A DNA stretch of 64,000 nucleotides from Arthrobacter pascens (GTDB taxonomy: Bacteria; Actinomycetota; Actinomycetes; Actinomycetales; Micrococcaceae). Below the pieces are notes generated by a model. That model did no database searches, was not told the origin of the DNA, and was given only the letters and a program-made list of their open reading frames with translations. Position numbers and translations under genes: made by a program. How positions within the stretch are numbered: the stretch's first letter is position 1; each line of letters opens with the position of its first letter. Location: assembly GCF_030816475.1 (NCBI RefSeq), contig NZ_JAUSXF010000001.1, positions 2,852,001-2,916,000 on the forward strand, in the 5' to 3' direction. Below are positions 33,320 through 42,212 of this stretch, piece by piece.

Positions 33320-34257
33320 GATGCGCGCTCTCCTTCGAGGGCAGTGTCGCTGGTTTGCGGTGCTGCATCTTCCCCGGTGAGCGCCAGGAAGGCCTCCTCG
33401 AGGTTGTTGGAAGCCACTTCGACGTCGTGGGCGTCGGTTCTGTTGAGCAGGTAGCGGACGACGGCGTCCGAGTCGCGGGTGCGGACGGTGACCCGTGCTC
33501 CCTCGAACGCGACGCTGTCAGCCGATGGCAGCCCGGCCAGCAACTCCCGGTCCTCCACCGGCACGGAAGCCTTCACCGTGCGGCCGGACGCGAGGTTCTT
33601 GATCTGCGCTGCGGTGCCGTCCGCTACTACGGTTCCCTGCCGGACCAGGATGATCCTGTCCGCGTAGGCGTCGGCTTCCTCCAGGTAATGGGTGGCGAAG
33701 ATGACGGTTCGTCCGCGTACGGCATCGGCACGAATGGCGGCCCAGAAGTCGCGGCGTCCGGCCACGTCCATGCCTGTGGTGGGCTCGTCGAGGATAAGCA
33801 GTCCGGGGTCCGAGACCAGGGCCATGGCAAAGCGCAGCCTCTGCTGTTGTCCTCCGGAGCACTTTTCCACCCGGCGGTCGGCGATCTCCAGGATGCCTGC
33901 CCGGTCCAGGACCTCGTCCACCGGGCGGGAGGAATCGAACATGGCGGCATTAAGCTGGACGGTTTCGCGGACCGTGATGTCCCGCAGCAGGCCTCCGGTC
34001 TGCATCACGGCTGCCACCTGGCCCCGGGATATCGCTCCCCGCGGTGTGTGCCCGTAGACAGAGACGGTCCCTTGGTCCGGGGCGCTCAGACCCAGGATCA
34101 TGTCGATGGTTGTGGTCTTGCCCGCACCGTTGGGTCCGAGGAAGGCCACCACCTCCCCCTGCTGCACGGTCAGGTCCAGGCCGCGCACAGCGTGGACCTT
34201 CCCGAACCGCTTGTGCAGTCCGGTGGCGTGAACTGCCGGCATACTCGCGACTGTCAT
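33316..34257 (-). CDS. ABC transporter ATP-binding protein
   Basis: 313 aa. Walker A GPNGAGKTTTIDMILGL, signature CSGGQQQRLRFAMALVSDP, Walker B LLILDEPTTGMD, and H-loop IFATHYLEEAD. A C-terminal extension (about 230-313) is typical of DrrA/exporter ATPases. First gene of the four-gene exporter-two-component operon running to 30809. Confidence 0.93.
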   Translation of the reverse strand: MTVASMPAVHATGLHKRFGKVHAVRGLDLTVQQGEVVAFLGPNGAGKTTTIDMILGLSAPDQGTVSVYGHTPRGAISRGQVAAVMQTGGLLRDITVRETVQLNAAMFDSSRPVDEVLDRAGILEIADRRVEKCSGGQQQRLRFAMALVSDPGLLILDEPTTGMDVAGRRDFWAAIRADAVRGRTVIFATHYLEEADAYADRIILVRQGTVVADGTAAQIKNLASGRTVKASVPVEDRELLAGLPSADSVAFEGARVTVRTRDSDAVVRYLLNRTDAHDVEVASNNLEEAFLALTGEDAAPQTSDTALEGERAS

Positions 34258-34414
34258 GGCTCTCCTTGGCTAATGGCTTTCTCCACTGTCAATCAAAGCC
34301 GGGACCAGCTGCCGGGACTGGGGAGGAGTGTAACGAATCCCCCATGACAAATGTCATTCGCAGGATACCGCGGTCAGCCTCAAGTGCTTCTGTGGACACC
34401 CCGGCAGTACACCG

Positions 34415-35860
34415 TCAGCCGCGGTCGGCCCTGCGGCCCCTGCGGCTCGCGGGGGTGTCGGAATTTTCGTACGTCTGGTGAGTGGACCGGCTGCTGGCGG
34501 CGGCTGCGGCGAGCGTGCCAGTATCGCCGACATCGTCCGGGTCAACTGAGCTGTCACCGGCACGCAGGCCGTCCGACGCCGGTTCAGCGGTCTTGATGCC
34601 CGTAGCTTTGACCACCAGCACGGCAATCAGGGTGGTGACCGGGATGGCGAGGACCAGGCCGATGGAACCGACCAGGGTCCGGATGACTTCCTCGGACAGC
34701 TCGGCACTCGTCAGGGCGTCCGCCAGCGGGCGGTCATACAGCATCACGATGATGAGGATCGGCAGGGCGGCACCTGCGTAGGCGAACGCGATGGTGTACA
34801 CGGTGGAGGCAATATGGTCGCGGCCGATCCGCATGGCGGATGTGAAGAGTTTGCGGGCGCTGGAGCCCGGGGCCAGCTCGTAGAGTTCCCAGACTGCCGA
34901 CGATTGTGTGATGGTCACGTCGTTGAGGACGCCGAGCCCGGAGATGATCAGGCCGCAGAGGATGACGCCGCTGATGGAGATGTTGGCGGATGTGTTGACC
35001 AGCGTGGCAGCGTCGTGGCTGCCCACTCCGGCGAGGTTGGCAGCATCGGTGGCCCAGGCAGCGAGCAGCGCCGTGATGGCGAGGCCGAAGATCGTGCCCA
35101 GCAGCGCCGTCGAGGTTCTGGCGGAGAAGCCGTGGGCGAAATAGAGCACGCCGATCATGATTACCGTGGCGCCTACCAGGGCCAGCAGCAGCGGGGGCTT
35201 GCCCTCCACCAGTCCGGGCAGCATGAAGCTGGCCAGGACAAAGTACGCACCCACCAGGCCGATCAGCGCCCGGAGGCCGCGCCAGCGGGCTACCGCAATC
35301 ACCACGGCCGCGTAGAGCAGGGCGAGCAGCACTATCGGCAGGGTCCGCACAAAGTCCACGAAGATGTAGGCCGGGGATCCCTGCGATGCCGATGCCCCCG
35401 CAGCCTGTGAAAGATTCAGGTACCTGATCTGGTCCCCGGGCTTGACACCATGGGATTTGGCCACATCCGGGTTGATGACCACCTTGACCGGGCTGCCTCC
35501 CCGGTCCGGCTCGGTGAAGGCGAAGGTGCAGTCGGTGCCCTGCTGACCCTGGCCCTGCTGCTGGTCGCCGGAACCGGAGGACGGGCCGGCAGCGGATCCC
35601 TGCATGCAGCTTTCCACCACGACGCTTTGGATTTTTCCGGTGTCGAAGGTTACGCCAGGCGCTGCCGAATAGGGGTTGGCGAGGGTGATGCCTTCCTTGC
35701 TTCCGGAGGGCCACAGCAGGGCCATCCCCGCGAGGGTAAGCAGTGTCAGCGGTATCAGCACGGCCGCCAGGATGCGGTTCGCTCTCCTTCGCGCGGCAAC
35801 CGCCTGCGTCGTCGGTTCCGAATGCCCTGTGGAAGAAGAGTGGGAGTGACCGGACCCCAT
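34415..35860 (-). CDS. YibE/F family membrane protein
   Basis: 481 aa. A Ser/His-rich N terminus and one helix (about 28-50) are followed by an extracytoplasmic region of about 100 residues, then about seven to eight helices. Segments GLVGAYFVLASFMLPGLVEGKPPLLLALVGATVIM and GVLNDVTITQSSAVWELYE mark the YibE/F family, whose function is unknown. An Asp/Ser-rich C-terminal tail ends the protein. Not clearly in an operon with the preceding ABC genes. Confidence 0.85.
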   Translation of the reverse strand: MGSGHSHSSSTGHSEPTTQAVAARRRANRILAAVLIPLTLLTLAGMALLWPSGSKEGITLANPYSAAPGVTFDTGKIQSVVVESCMQGSAAGPSSGSGDQQQGQGQQGTDCTFAFTEPDRGGSPVKVVINPDVAKSHGVKPGDQIRYLNLSQAAGASASQGSPAYIFVDFVRTLPIVLLALLYAAVVIAVARWRGLRALIGLVGAYFVLASFMLPGLVEGKPPLLLALVGATVIMIGVLYFAHGFSARTSTALLGTIFGLAITALLAAWATDAANLAGVGSHDAATLVNTSANISISGVILCGLIISGLGVLNDVTITQSSAVWELYELAPGSSARKLFTSAMRIGRDHIASTVYTIAFAYAGAALPILIIVMLYDRPLADALTSAELSEEVIRTLVGSIGLVLAIPVTTLIAVLVVKATGIKTAEPASDGLRAGDSSVDPDDVGDTGTLAAAAASSRSTHQTYENSDTPASRRGRRADRG

Positions 35861-35944
35861 TAGACGTTAGACCTCATACCTTGAACTCTACGGCCGGCAC
35901 CTTAGGGTTGGTAAATGAACCACCAGCACGTCGGAGGGACCGGA

Positions 35945-36010
35945 GTGACCAGGCGCAGGACTGAGGAAAACGGCAGGCTCGGCCCGGCCGTCGCGGCCGC
36001 CGCGGCCTAA
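35945..36010 (+). CDS. Possible 21-codon ORF upstream of the hydrolase, leader or frameshifted start
   Basis: GTG preceded by GGAGGGACC encodes VTRRRTEENGRLGPAVAAAA plus one Ala, then TAA, 10 nt before the hydrolase GTG. It is in a different frame from the hydrolase. It may be a short leader ORF, or the genuine hydrolase start separated by a one-base change in a GC repeat. Confidence 0.3.
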   Translation: MTRRRTEENGRLGPAVAAAAA

Positions 36011-36020
36011 GCACGAGGCC

Positions 36021-36704
36021 GTGCTCACGGTCCTGGAGCCTGCCGGCCCCACACTGGGCGTCGTCCTGGTGTTGCACGGCGGCCGTTCCCGCAGCTACGC
36101 GCCAGTGACTGCCCGCCACGCGAGTCCTGCCAGGATGATTCCCTTCGCAAGGCACCTGCACCGGGCAGGCAAGCGCCACGGACTGGCAGTCTGGTCGCTA
36201 CGGAACAGCGTGCGCGGCTGGAACGGCGAGGACATGACGCCGCTGCAGGATGCACGGTGGGCGCTCAAGCAGATCAGCGCACAGCACCCGGGCGTTCCTG
36301 TCTATCTGCTGGGGCATTCCATGGGAGGCCTGACGGCCGTCTGCGCTGCCGACGATCCGCAGGTGGAGGCCGTGGTGGCCCTCGCCCCGTGGCTCAGCGC
36401 CGAGGCGCCCGCCTCCCGGCTGGCCGGCCGGAAAGTGCTGATCGTTCACGGCACGGGCGATCACCTGACCAGCCCGTCAGAATCCCTCAAGTTCGCCCGC
36501 CGTGCAGCCGGGGACGCAGCGTCCATGCAGTACGTCGCGCTCAAGGGGGCGGGGCATTTCATGGTCCGGCGGGTCGGGCTATGGCAGGCACTGGCCACGG
36601 GCTTCGTGATGAAGGCGTTCGGCGAACGGACCGGCGCCGACCTGCCGGCCGCACGGGCCCTGGACGAGCTGCTTCCGGGATCCGCCGATCACGTCACCCT
36701 CTAG
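36021..36704 (+). CDS. Alpha/beta hydrolase
   Basis: 227 aa from the GTG at 36021. LVLHGGRSRSYAP is the oxyanion region, PVYLLGHSMGGLTAV the nucleophile elbow (Ser100), KVLIVHGTGDHLTSP holds the Asp, and LKGAGHFMVRRVG the His. Complete triad. Esterase/lipase-like; substrate unknown. The N terminus before residue ~12 is short for the family, and a tiny upstream ORF raises the possibility of a frameshift. Confidence 0.82.
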   Translation: MLTVLEPAGPTLGVVLVLHGGRSRSYAPVTARHASPARMIPFARHLHRAGKRHGLAVWSLRNSVRGWNGEDMTPLQDARWALKQISAQHPGVPVYLLGHSMGGLTAVCAADDPQVEAVVALAPWLSAEAPASRLAGRKVLIVHGTGDHLTSPSESLKFARRAAGDAASMQYVALKGAGHFMVRRVGLWQALATGFVMKAFGERTGADLPAARALDELLPGSADHVTL

Positions 36705-36705
36705 G

Positions 36706-37749
36706 TCAGTCCGAGACGATCAGCGTTTCCGCGCCCGCCAGCCGCGCCTTGCCGTTTTCGAGCAAAGGCTCGACGGCGGCACGCAGGGCAGTCATCGAAT
36801 CGTCCAGTTCCAGCATGACCGGATGCTGGTACGCGATGAGGGCGAGCATGTCCCGCACCGCAGCGGCCGCGTCCTCAGGCTCCAGGGCCGGATCGTGACC
36901 GACAAAAACGTCAGTTGCGGCAGCGCCCGGGGATGTTCCGTCCTGGGCCGCCCGCTCCTGCGCGGGATCCTGGGACGCCTCCGCGTAGCTGACCGCAAAG
37001 GCCCTGATCCGGCCCTTCCTGCTGGGGGCAACGCCGGCACCGAATGCGGACTCCGGCTCGGCGCGCAGCACAATCGCCCCATGAGCGCCCGTCAGGTCGT
37101 CCAGGAACAGCTTCTGCACCTGTCCCACGGAGAGCACCCCCGGGGAGTCCCAGCCGTGGATAGACGTGTAGTACCGTCCCACCACGTCGGTCAGCTCGAC
37201 GGAACCGGTGGCAAGGTCCATCACCACGTCAGACCCGGCGTTTTCGTCGTTTGCCGGCCGGCCGCCGTCGTCCTTTGCCGGGAACACGGGCAGCTTCAGG
37301 GCACCCGGCTCCACGATGACCAGCCGGGACCGCTGGATCGGCGAAAGCCCGAACGCCTCGGCGAAAGCGGCACCGGGAGTGTCCGGCTGCACTTTTGCGC
37401 GGAGCCTGGTGACTCCCGACGGCGACCGCTCGGCTTCGCGGCGCAGCATGGTCAGGAGGGTGGCGCCGATCCCTGACCGGCGGTGGTCCCGCGCCACCTC
37501 GACATAGCTCCACAGCCGTTCGGGATGCAGGGTTGCCTCGTAGACGACGCCGGCAGCAACAGGGATACCGACACCGTCCTGGACGTCCTCGGCCACGATG
37601 GTGCGGCGCCATGGCGTGCCGTCAGCGCCGTCCGAGGAGGCCGTCAGGGCACCGCGGAACTGGCCGGCCTGGAACGTGTCCGGATCCCCCCAGATTTCCA
37701 GCAGCGCCAGGTCATCACCCTCCCGCCATTCGCGGTATTCGATGGCCAT
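36706..37749 (-). CDS. GNAT family N-acetyltransferase, two-domain
   Basis: 347 aa. The N-terminal GNAT domain (about 1-150) has the acetyl-CoA motif VARDHRRSGIGATLLTMLRREAE. The C-terminal half (about 170-347) looks like a second, degenerate GNAT fold with YYTSIHGWDSPGVL and VGHDPALEPEDAAAAVRD. Typical of actinobacterial tandem GNATs. Acceptor unknown. It ends 2 nt before the glyS stop context (adjacent, same strand). Confidence 0.75.
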   Translation of the reverse strand: MAIEYREWREGDDLALLEIWGDPDTFQAGQFRGALTASSDGADGTPWRRTIVAEDVQDGVGIPVAAGVVYEATLHPERLWSYVEVARDHRRSGIGATLLTMLRREAERSPSGVTRLRAKVQPDTPGAAFAEAFGLSPIQRSRLVIVEPGALKLPVFPAKDDGGRPANDENAGSDVVMDLATGSVELTDVVGRYYTSIHGWDSPGVLSVGQVQKLFLDDLTGAHGAIVLRAEPESAFGAGVAPSRKGRIRAFAVSYAEASQDPAQERAAQDGTSPGAAATDVFVGHDPALEPEDAAAAVRDMLALIAYQHPVMLELDDSMTALRAAVEPLLENGKARLAGAETLIVSD

Positions 37750-37751
37750 GC

Positions 37752-39137
37752 TCAGGCGCCGATCAGGCGGGCGGCCAGGTAGCCTTCCACCTTGTCCAGC
37801 GACACGCGTTCCTGGGTCATGGTGTCCCGCTCGCGGATTGTCACGGCGTGGTCGTCGAGGGTGTCGAAGTCCACGGTGATGCAGAACGGGGTGCCGATCT
37901 CGTCCTGGCGGCGGTAGCGGCGGCCGATCGCACCGGCGTCGTCGAAGTCGATGTTCCAGTTCTTGCGCAGCTGCGCACCCAGGTCCTTGGCCTTTGGCGA
38001 GAGGTCCTCGTTCCGGCTCAGCGGCAGGACCGCCGCCTTGACCGGGGCCAGGCGCGGATCCAGTTTCAGGACGGTCCGGACGTCGACGCCGCCCTTGGCG
38101 TTGGGTGCCTCGTCTTCGGTGTAGGCGTCGATCAGGAACGCCATGAAGGAGCGGGTGAGGCCGGCGGCGGGCTCGATCACGTACGGCGTGTAGCGCTCGT
38201 TGGTGGCCTGGTTGAAGTAGCTCAGGTCCGTGCCGGAGGCTTTGGCATGGGTGGAGAGGTCGAAGTCGGTGCGGTTGGCGATGCCTTCAAGCTCGCCCCA
38301 TTCCGATCCCTGGAAGCCAAAGCGGTACTCGATGTCCGTGGTGCCCTTGGAGTAGTGGCTGAGCTTCTCCAGCGGGTGCTCGAAGAAGCGAAGGTTATCT
38401 TCCCGGATGCCCAGGCCGGTGTACCAGGACATGCGCTCCTTCATCCAGTACTGGTGCCACTCTTCGTCCGTGCCGGGCTCCACGAAGAACTCCATTTCCA
38501 TCTGCTCGAATTCACGGGTGCGGAAAATAAAGTTTCCGGGCGTGATCTCGTTGCGGAAGGACTTGCCGATCTGGCCGATGCCGAACGGTGGCTTCTTCCG
38601 TGACGTGGTGAGGACGTTGTTGAAGTTCACGAAGATGCCCTGGGCAGTTTCCGGCCGCAGGTAGTGCAGTCCTTCATCGTTGGCCACCGGGCCCAGGAAG
38701 GTCTTGAGGAGTCCCGAGAACTCCTGGGGCTCGGTCCATTGACCGCGGGTGCCGCAGTTGGCGCACGCGATGTCCTTCAGGCCGTTTTCCGCCGGGCGGC
38801 CCTTCTTTTCCTCGTACTCTTCCTCCAGGTGGTCCGCGCGATAGCGCTTGTGGCAGGACAGGCACTCCACCAGCGGGTCGGAGAAGACCTCGACGTGGCC
38901 GGATGCTTCCCATACCTGGCGGGGCAGGATGACGGAGGAGTCCAGGCCGACCACGTCCTCGCGGCCGCGGACCATGGACTGCCACCACTGGCGTTTGATG
39001 TTTTCCTTGAGCTCGGCGCCCAGGGGCCCGTAGTCCCAGGCAGAGCGGGAACCACCGTAGATCTCACCGGCCTGGAACACGAAGCCCCTCCGCTTGGAAA
39101 GGGAAATGACCTGGTCGAGAACGGATTTTGCTGCCAT
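37752..39137 (-). CDS. glyS: Glycine--tRNA ligase (single-chain type)
   Basis: Charges tRNA-Gly. 461 aa from the ATG at 39137; class II motifs are [23 protein letters not shown] (motif 1 region), [26 protein letters not shown] and the motif-3 region [19 protein letters not shown] zinc-binding pair ([10 protein letters not shown] and [12 protein letters not shown]) is conserved. The longer frame to 39311 lacks homologous sequence. A TAGGCT -10-like box at about 39270 implies a ~130-nt 5' leader. Confidence 0.95.
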   Translation of the reverse strand: MAAKSVLDQVISLSKRRGFVFQAGEIYGGSRSAWDYGPLGAELKENIKRQWWQSMVRGREDVVGLDSSVILPRQVWEASGHVEVFSDPLVECLSCHKRYRADHLEEEYEEKKGRPAENGLKDIACANCGTRGQWTEPQEFSGLLKTFLGPVANDEGLHYLRPETAQGIFVNFNNVLTTSRKKPPFGIGQIGKSFRNEITPGNFIFRTREFEQMEMEFFVEPGTDEEWHQYWMKERMSWYTGLGIREDNLRFFEHPLEKLSHYSKGTTDIEYRFGFQGSEWGELEGIANRTDFDLSTHAKASGTDLSYFNQATNERYTPYVIEPAAGLTRSFMAFLIDAYTEDEAPNAKGGVDVRTVLKLDPRLAPVKAAVLPLSRNEDLSPKAKDLGAQLRKNWNIDFDDAGAIGRRYRRQDEIGTPFCITVDFDTLDDHAVTIRERDTMTQERVSLDKVEGYLAARLIGA

Positions 39138-39283
39138 GGTGGAACTCCAATTTCTACAGGGCCGCTGGGTGCGGTCCGCGGTTTCTGGCCCCGGTGACAC
39201 CGTTGGTATGGCACCACTGGCTGCCGGGCGGGACGGGCGAAGGAAGTAGATGCAGAAAGCTGCGTGTCCTAGCCTACCGGCCG

Positions 39284-40291
39284 TTACCTCCGGAAGGCGC
39301 CCCGCGGCCACGGCAGGGTTGCCAGGATGATGGCTGCCAGGGTCAGCAGCGTGCCCAGCACCGTGGCCGGCGCCACAATGGAGCCCGGGGCGGGCAGCAG
39401 CAGGTCAAGGCCAAGGGAGCCCAGAAGCTGCCCGGCGATCATGCCCAGACCGGTGACCAGCACGCCCAGGCTGCGGACCAGCAGTGCGCCCAAGGCGATA
39501 AACACGCAACCCATGGGGCCGCCCAGGTAGTACCACCAATCCGCCGGCAGCGGATTGCCGGCTCCCAGCCAGGCAAGCTTGAGGGCCCACGCAATCCACA
39601 GCACTACGCTGCCGGCGACAAAGTTCACCAGCGTGGCAGCGATCGGAGTCCCGTAAGTGACAGTGGCCGTGCCGTTCATGGCCTGCTGGAAACTCATCAG
39701 GAAGCCCGCCAGGACAGGAAGCAGGAGCGGAAGAATCAGCGCTGCCGGTCCGCCGGGCCCCGAGCCATCCGGGGCGGCCGAAGCACCGGTCCCCGCGAAC
39801 CTTGGCGAGACAGCCCAGGCAACTGCGCCGATGGTGAGGACGCAGCCGATGACCCTGATGCCGGTCACCGATTTCCTGCCGGCCGGACCGATTCCCAGCC
39901 GGTCAACGAGCAGGCCGCTCACCGTCTGCCCCGTCACGGTGGCGACGGTGAAAAGCGCCACTCCCAGCAGACCCACGGTGAAGGACTGCGCGAAGACGAA
40001 CAAGGCACCGATTCCGCCGGCCATGACATATACACGGGGAAACGCGCGGCTGCGGACGGCGGGAACGATCCTGGCCAGTCCGGCGCGGCCAGCGGGCAGG
40101 CTCAGGGAGATCAGGACCATCAGGACCAGGCCCGTGCTGAAACTGACAACGGCGGCGGCGATGCCATCGTTGAGCCGGGCCCCCAGGGCGCCGTTGATAC
40201 GCCCCTGGACAGGGATAGCCAGCCCCGCTCCTACTGCCAGCGGGAGTCCTGCGAGCAGCGGCAGCCGCGGGACATGGGTCATTGGATTCAC
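39284..40291 (-). CDS. DMT superfamily transporter (DUF606/YdcZ type)
   Basis: 335 aa, about ten helices in two repeated DUF606-like halves: [34 protein letters not shown] in the first and [33 protein letters not shown] in the second. Fused-repeat DUF606 proteins are drug/metabolite exporters of unknown substrate. Start at 40291 faces the S4 protein gene across a 24-nt divergent spacer. Confidence 0.85.
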   Translation of the reverse strand: MNPMTHVPRLPLLAGLPLAVGAGLAIPVQGRINGALGARLNDGIAAAVVSFSTGLVLMVLISLSLPAGRAGLARIVPAVRSRAFPRVYVMAGGIGALFVFAQSFTVGLLGVALFTVATVTGQTVSGLLVDRLGIGPAGRKSVTGIRVIGCVLTIGAVAWAVSPRFAGTGASAAPDGSGPGGPAALILPLLLPVLAGFLMSFQQAMNGTATVTYGTPIAATLVNFVAGSVVLWIAWALKLAWLGAGNPLPADWWYYLGGPMGCVFIALGALLVRSLGVLVTGLGMIAGQLLGSLGLDLLLPAPGSIVAPATVLGTLLTLAAIILATLPWPRGAFRR

Positions 40292-40315
40292 CTTACGTCA
40301 GGCATCATTGCTTGT

Positions 40316-40549
40316 ATGAGCAACCAGGACATCGAAGAGATCACCATCCGCGACAGCATGATCCGGCTTGGCCAGCTCCTGAAGCTCGCCAGCCTCGTGG
40401 AAGACGGCGTCGAGGCCACCGAGCTCATCAAGAACGGGCTCGTCAAGGTCAACGGAGAGATCGACGACCGCCGCGGCCGCCAGCTGCACAACGGCGATAC
40501 CGTCACGGTCAACGGGCAGACCGTGAGGGTCGTGGCTCCGGCAGCCTGA
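40316..40549 (+). CDS. RNA-binding S4 domain protein (YbcJ/YlmH-like)
   Basis: 77 aa. Single S4 domain: IRDSMIRLGQLLKLASLVEDGVEATELIKNGLVKVNGEIDDRRGRQLHNGDTVTVNG in S4 order. Family members bind structured RNA, possibly ribosomal. The 24-nt gap to the divergent DMT gene must hold both promoters. Confidence 0.9.
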   Translation: MSNQDIEEITIRDSMIRLGQLLKLASLVEDGVEATELIKNGLVKVNGEIDDRRGRQLHNGDTVTVNGQTVRVVAPAA

Positions 40550-40577
40550 ACTCTGCGGCCGGCGCCAGGGCAGGACT

Positions 40578-41237
40578 CTACTTTTTCAGCACCTCATGGG
40601 TGAGGAACTCGGAAACGTGCCCGATCTCCTGCTGGTTGATGCCGTGCCACATTCCCGTGTACAGCACTTTGGTGAGCTTGACGTGTTGGCGGACCCAGGC
40701 CATGGTGTAGTCGATCTTGTCCGGCGTGATGACCGGATCCTGCTGGTCCCTGCCCCAGAACAGCGGCACGGAGCCGTCCAGTTCGTCGTCCCGGAACGCG
40801 GGATCGCCGTCGGCATCAACCACAAACCCTGACAGTCCGACGACGGCGGCAAAGTCCGTGGGACGCTGCCGCAGCAGCGTGGTGGCCATCGCCATCCCCA
40901 TGGAAAAGCCGAGCAGCGTCACGGACGGATGCCCGGCTTTGATGGTGTCGATCCAGTCCAGCACATAGGCCGAAGCCCTCTTGACGCCGTCGAGCGAATA
41001 GTCGACTGACGCCGTCAGCGGAAACCAGGTAAATCCCGGTCCCATCGCCAGGGGCGCCCGCACTGAAGCCACGGCAAATTCCCCGGGCAACAGGTCCGCC
41101 AGGCTCAGGAGATCCTGCTCGTTGGCGCCGTAGCCGTGCAGCAGGACCAGCAGGGGCTTACCGGCTCGCTGGTCCTCGGGCTGGGACCACAAAACAACAG
41201 GGGCGGGAAATACAAGGGCGTCGGTCATGGTTTCCAT
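40578..41237 (-). CDS. Carboxylesterase/phospholipase family hydrolase
   Basis: 219 aa. LLVLLHGYGANEQDLLSLADLL (HGxG), VTLLGFSMGMAMATTLL (Ser112), PVITPDKIDYT and a terminal GMWHGINQQEIGHVSEFL (His). Matches the small bacterial carboxylesterase/LYPLA-like family. Start 41237 or the Met three codons on (41228); TAACAA lies just upstream. Substrate unknown. Confidence 0.85.
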   Translation of the reverse strand: METMTDALVFPAPVVLWSQPEDQRAGKPLLVLLHGYGANEQDLLSLADLLPGEFAVASVRAPLAMGPGFTWFPLTASVDYSLDGVKRASAYVLDWIDTIKAGHPSVTLLGFSMGMAMATTLLRQRPTDFAAVVGLSGFVVDADGDPAFRDDELDGSVPLFWGRDQQDPVITPDKIDYTMAWVRQHVKLTKVLYTGMWHGINQQEIGHVSEFLTHEVLKK

Positions 41238-41305
41238 TGTTACAGTTACCCCACGGTAACAACCTACGGTGGCGTAGCTTGAGACGCGGAAGGCAGGATA
41301 GGACC

Positions 41306-42175
41306 GTGAGCGAAGCAAGAGCCATGCCGAATTCCACGGCAGCCGTAGAATCCCACCCCTGGAGCCGGTACGTTGCCCTCGGAGATTCCTTCACGGAGGG
41401 CATCGGCGATCCCGAACCCTCAAGCCCCGGCGGCTACCGCGGCTGGGCAGACCGTGTGGCCGAGGAACTGGGCCGCGGGCACAACGACTTCGCCTACGCC
41501 AACCTGGCCGTCCGCGGCAGGCTCCTGCAGCAGATCGTCGACCAGCAACTCGCCCCGTGCCTGGCCCTGAAGCCGGACCTGATCACCCTTTCCGCCGGGG
41601 GCAACGACCTCATCCGGCCCGGAGGCGATCCTGACGCCCTCGCGGAAAAGCTCGATTCTGTGGTCCAGATCCTGGCCGTGGGCGGTGCCACCGTGGTGCT
41701 GTTCAACGGCCCGGACACCGGCTCCTCGGTTCTGGGCCGGATCCGGAGCAAGGTGGCCATCTACAACGAGAACCTCCGCACCGTTGCCGCCCGCCACGAC
41801 GCCATCATTGCCGACATGTGGTCGCTCCGGCAGCTCAGCGATCCGCAGATGTGGGACGAGGACAGGCTGCACTTTTCACCCCTTGGCCACCACACCATCG
41901 CTGCCATGGTCCTTGACTCGCTAAACGTTGACCACAGCCTCGAACCGCTGGTACCTAAACCACTGCCGGCCCGGACGTGGCGGGAAGCCCGCACCAATGA
42001 CCTCGTGTGGGCACGTGAATACTTTGTCCCCTGGGTTGTGCGGAGGCTCCGCCGCCGCTCGTCCGGAGACGGGGTGACGGCAAAGCGCCCGACGGCGGGA
42101 CCCGTCTTCGGGCCCGGTGTCCCGCTGGGATCGGGCGAAGGACCGCCCGGCACAACCGACGCCAGCCGCCACTAG
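41306..42175 (+). CDS. SGNH/GDSL hydrolase
   Basis: 289 aa from the GTG at 41306. Blocks: YVALGDSFTEGIGD (Ser28), AVRGRLLQQIVDQQ, LSAGGNDLIRPGGD (Asn) and DRLHFSPLGHHTIAAMVL (Asp/His). No signal peptide is evident, so it probably acts in the cytoplasm. A divergent promoter region is shared with the carboxylesterase gene. The C-terminal 80 aa, ending RRLRRRSSGDGVTAKRPTAG, are basic and disordered. Confidence 0.87.
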   Translation: MSEARAMPNSTAAVESHPWSRYVALGDSFTEGIGDPEPSSPGGYRGWADRVAEELGRGHNDFAYANLAVRGRLLQQIVDQQLAPCLALKPDLITLSAGGNDLIRPGGDPDALAEKLDSVVQILAVGGATVVLFNGPDTGSSVLGRIRSKVAIYNENLRTVAARHDAIIADMWSLRQLSDPQMWDEDRLHFSPLGHHTIAAMVLDSLNVDHSLEPLVPKPLPARTWREARTNDLVWAREYFVPWVVRRLRRRSSGDGVTAKRPTAGPVFGPGVPLGSGEGPPGTTDASRH

Positions 42176-42212
42176 CGCGGACCTGCGGGTGGAAGCGCAT
42201 AGGGCACAGGGA

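Noticed and set aside
39138..39283. T-box riboswitch before glyS
   Set aside because: No TGGNACCGCG core or specifier loop recognised.
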